Source: Nipponacmea schrenckii
Taxonomy: Eukaryota > Mollusca > Gastropoda > Lottiidae
NCBI GenBank assembly: GCA_030562195.1
Contig: CM060200.1
Coordinates: 30,543,023-30,607,022, forward strand
Direction: 5' to 3'
DNA length: 64,000 nt
The notes below the pieces were generated by a model, which was not told where the DNA came from, did not search any database, and saw nothing but the letters and a program-made list of their open reading frames with translations. The position numbers and the translations under genes were made by a program. Positions 61,085 through 64,000 of the stretch are shown here, one piece after another (the first letter of the stretch is position 1; each line of letters starts with the position of its first letter).

Positions 61085-61240
61085 ATGCCTAGAAATTCTA
61101 GATCTCGTGACAGTTTGAAATCGCAAAGAAAAAGAGAAGGCTAAGACCGCTGTCCTGGCAAATTTTCTCTTATATAACACTGCACTGCGTTGTCCATCAT
61201 TAGCCCATTATGTACAGAATATTAGGACGTAAAAGTCCAT
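61085..61240 (+). mobile_element. SINE fragment (body and tail)
   Basis: Shares gacagtttgaaatcgcaaa, ggctaagaccgctgtcct, aattttctct and cactgcactgcgttgtc with the SINE at 12580-12912, without the tRNA-like head. It runs into a reverse-complement copy of the gggctaatga repeat. Confidence 0.6.
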
Positions 61241-61463
61241 AATTTAAGTTCAGGCCACAAATAGTCCTAAAGTATGATTTTACTTGCACTAGTCATAATT
61301 TATTCTGAAATCGAAAATATTATTTTGATCTCATTAATTGTTATTGCTATTCTTTAATTTGTTGATTATGTACACGAATTCATCAGTTTTCTGTTACAAA
61401 AGTCTCGTCCGTGGCGCTTTCATGAACTATATTGGGATTTTTCGTGAGTGGATATAGGTATTT

Positions 61464-62429
61464 AACAAGCGGTTGCTTAGCAAGATACGCCCACTTTAAA
61501 ATATATTTTCTGTTTTAACACAGGCAAAAACTCTAAGATTAGGTAGGTCTAATCCAAGTTCTCGTCAATATAAATGTTCACACCAAATTTCATTAAAATC
61601 AGATGAAAACTGTATTTCCTATTGCAATCACAAGCCACGTTTTGACTAAGTCAAGTGCAATAACTCAACAGTATATCGAAATGTCAATTTCGAACTTGAC
61701 CAAGATGACATCAACTTCAATGATCACACCAAATTTCATTCCAATCAGATGAAAACTGTTGTCTCTATCGCCAATTTCGAACTTGTCCAAGATCTCATCA
61801 ATATAAATGATCACAGCAAGTTTCATTCAAATCTGATGAAAACTGTAGTCTCTATTGCGTTCACAAGCCAATTTTGACGCGTTTTGGCTAAGTCAAGTGC
61901 AATAACTCAAAAACCATTCATCGAAAAATCGCCAATTTCAAACTTGTCCAAGATCTCATCAATATAAATGATCACAGCAAGTTTCATTCAAATCTGATGA
62001 AAACTGTAGTCTCTATTGCGTTCACAAGCCAATTTTGACGCGTTTTGGCTAAGTCAAGTGCAATAACTAAAAAAACGTTCATCGAAAAATCGCCAATTTC
62101 GAACTTGTCCAAGATCTCATCAATATTAATGATCACAGAAAGTTTCATTTAAATCCGATGAAAACTGTAGTCTCTATCGCGTTTACAAGCCAATTTTGAC
62201 GCGTTTTTACTAAGTCAAGTGCAATAACTCAAAAACCGTTCATCGAAAAATTGCCAATTTCGAACTTGTCTGAGATTTCATCAATATAAATGATCACAGC
62301 AAGTTTCATTCAAATCCGACAAAAACTGTAGCCTCTATTGCGTTCACAAGCAATTGTGGACGGACGGACAGACGGAAGGACAGGGGTGACGACAATATAC
62401 GACCACATTATAATGTGGGCGTATAAAAA
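61464..62429 (-). mobile_element. Non-autonomous TIR element built from the ~160 bp unit, copy 2
   Basis: Same ends as 14786-15728 (acaagcggttgcttagcaag then atacgcccac; right end ataatgtgggcgtataaaa). It has the same internal order, including the gacggacgg tract (62358-62380) and the ccacattataatgtgg palindrome. Unit number and small indels differ between the copies. Confidence 0.78.
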
Positions 62430-63271
62430 CTCGAGGTATGAAATTTGAGAGTGAGGTTGCTATTATGACTATTTCAGCCTACTATCTTGATATCCAGTAT
62501 CTTTCAATTAAATTCTTAAATCTAACATATTTTCATACATTTATATCTTTCAATGATTCATATTATATTAGGCATACTAGTCTGAATTATACATACTATT
62601 TTTTTAAACAAAACTATACAAAAAAATCATAGAGAATTTATTTCTACATGTAGGCTATATAGAAATATTAAATGTGCAATTATTTTTTACACTTTATTTC
62701 TATAACAAACTATATAACACATTATTTATTTTTACCTTAAAAGTAGCTAATTATACACTAATAGGCTTATATCTATATATTCATACAAAAATATACAATT
62801 TAGGGCAGCCTACTCAATGAAGATCTCTCACAGATGCCTTTGCTTTTTTTTTTTTTTTTAAATAATTTTGTCTTTTGATTGATTAATAATGTAGTGTATA
62901 TTTGTTGGTTTAAAAAACAAAAGCAAATAAAAACCCGCAAAACAGTAGGCCATAAGTAGCTCTTTTCAAACCCTTGGACGAACAAATTTTTTCAAATCCT
63001 TCCAGGAGAAGACGTAGTTTAGGCTACTGGTTAAGGGTAACGTTTTTCATCATAAAAAAAACCATCATACCCATACCCTTGGAAATCAACTTAAAATGCC
63101 CTTGGAGCTCATCCAATAAAATCCAATATAACATTTCTCTGTTACACGAATAAATCAGCTGGACTGCTGTGAAAATCGACATGCGCATTCTTAAAACTCC
63201 AATCGTACGATGTTGGAGAAACGAGTTTTTATTGGATTACAGAGTCATTCATTTTACCGCGTAGCCTCGTG
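62430..63271. other. Intergenic sequence; no gene seen
   Basis: AT-rich, with a poly-T run near 62846-62860. If the exon proposed at 63272 is real, the last few hundred bases are its promoter. Confidence 0.35.
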
Positions 63272-63344
63272 ATGGAATTTAAGCAGACGAAATTTGTTCA
63301 GCAGACGACACTTTCTTTACTTCATTGTGTGAAGATTGCTCAAG
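63272..63344 (+). CDS. Possible first coding exon of a gene continuing past the window
   Basis: An ATG opens 24 codons plus one base (MEFKQTKFVQQTTLSLLHC, then VKIAQ) and ends at a strong donor, caag/GTGAGT at 63345. The local sequence is less AT-rich than its surroundings. No downstream exon is visible in the remaining 650 bases, and I do not recognise the peptide. It could equally be a 5' UTR exon. Confidence 0.28.
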
Positions 63345-64000
63345 GTGAGTAGTTTACTCTATTGTTGTGTTTTGAAAATACTATTTTGTTTGAGATCTTT
63401 AAATGAAATAAATGGGCATTACATAGGCCTAATGCTTCATCATTAAGCCACTGTAGGCATTTAGTTGACAAGAAGATTCATAATTTCACATCGATATTGC
63501 TTCGAAAACCACGAACAGGCCTAACCTACGTCTCGAATCTTCATTTCTAGATTTTTACTAAATAGTTCCCTTTTTTTCAAAAGTGATCCTTTAATGCCAT
63601 TGTTTTGCAACAAGACATCAAGATTTGTACAAAACTGTTTCAAATAAGTGCAACAGTCGTAAATTACGAAAGAAATGGCCTAATGCATATAAGCTATTTA
63701 TGGAGAGATAATAAGTAGGCCTAACAAAAGACAGCCAAAAACTGAAACAAATGACCTCAAAGGAAGTTGATCTGGGATTATCGATTATCTGTTAAGATTT
63801 AGTATGCTATTGCCAACAGTTTTTATGTCATTGTATGACGAATCGCATTCTATTGAGAAAATGATGATCATATTATCCTTGGTCATACTAGATCTATAGT
63901 CTAGTTCCTTTGAATGAACAGGATATTATGTTTAGTCAATAGCCTTCTCCAAATGCGACATCGTGTCTATATACGTACTACTACTGATCAGACAGAACAA
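63345..64000. other. Right edge; no gene seen
   Basis: AT-rich sequence. Bases 63404-63470 weakly resemble the aaatgaaataaatgg repeat at 40395. Probably intron if the exon at 63272 is real. Confidence 0.35.

Overview
This is metazoan nuclear DNA: AT-rich, with GT-AG split genes, long introns and many decayed transposable elements. The gene set (MAU2/SCC4, EPHX4-type epoxide hydrolases, C2H2 zinc-finger genes, an SLC5 choline-transporter-like gene) fits any bilaterian. The repeat content suggests a mollusc, most likely a gastropod: TIR elements made of a ~160 bp internal unit, tRNA-type SINEs, Penelope-like elements and a BEL/Pao element. That placement is inference from repeat style, not proof.

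Layout. 866-3391 (-): the 5' part of MAU2, running off the left edge. It lies head to head, 0.5 kb apart, with the first of two tandem EPHX4-like genes (3931-7910 and 13589-18299, both +). Each has six coding exons; the first five have identical lengths in the two copies. Between them lie a ~160 bp satellite, a non-LTR retrotransposon remnant and a SINE. 19192-30433 (+): a gene for a small membrane protein with two EGF-like repeats. Its ~9.5 kb first intron appears to hold a whole zinc-finger locus on the opposite strand (19461-27370). That locus has five upstream exons with phase-0 junctions and two large zinc-finger 3' exons, both open at phase 0, so it may make alternative C termini. 32308-37967 (-): a decayed BEL/Pao retrotransposon. 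41758-46630 (-): an eight-exon SLC5A7-like gene with one single-base frameshift and one decayed duplicate exon.

46760-60400 is a transposon graveyard. It holds a 3.2 kb foldback element with ~0.58 kb inverted arms and a 6-bp target duplication. Next to it is a three-level nest: a Penelope-type RT is split by a Tc1-like element, which is itself split by a 4.56 kb Mutator-like element with a 9-bp duplication. The innermost element carries a 2.2 kb, two-armed palindromic ~58 bp satellite. A second Penelope-like remnant with a GIY-YIG domain follows. The right end (61-64 kb) has a SINE tail, a second copy of the TIR element seen at 14.8 kb and one possible first exon of a gene that continues outside.

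Exon boundaries were found by hand from splice signals, reading phase and protein similarity recalled from known families. No alignment or database search was run.
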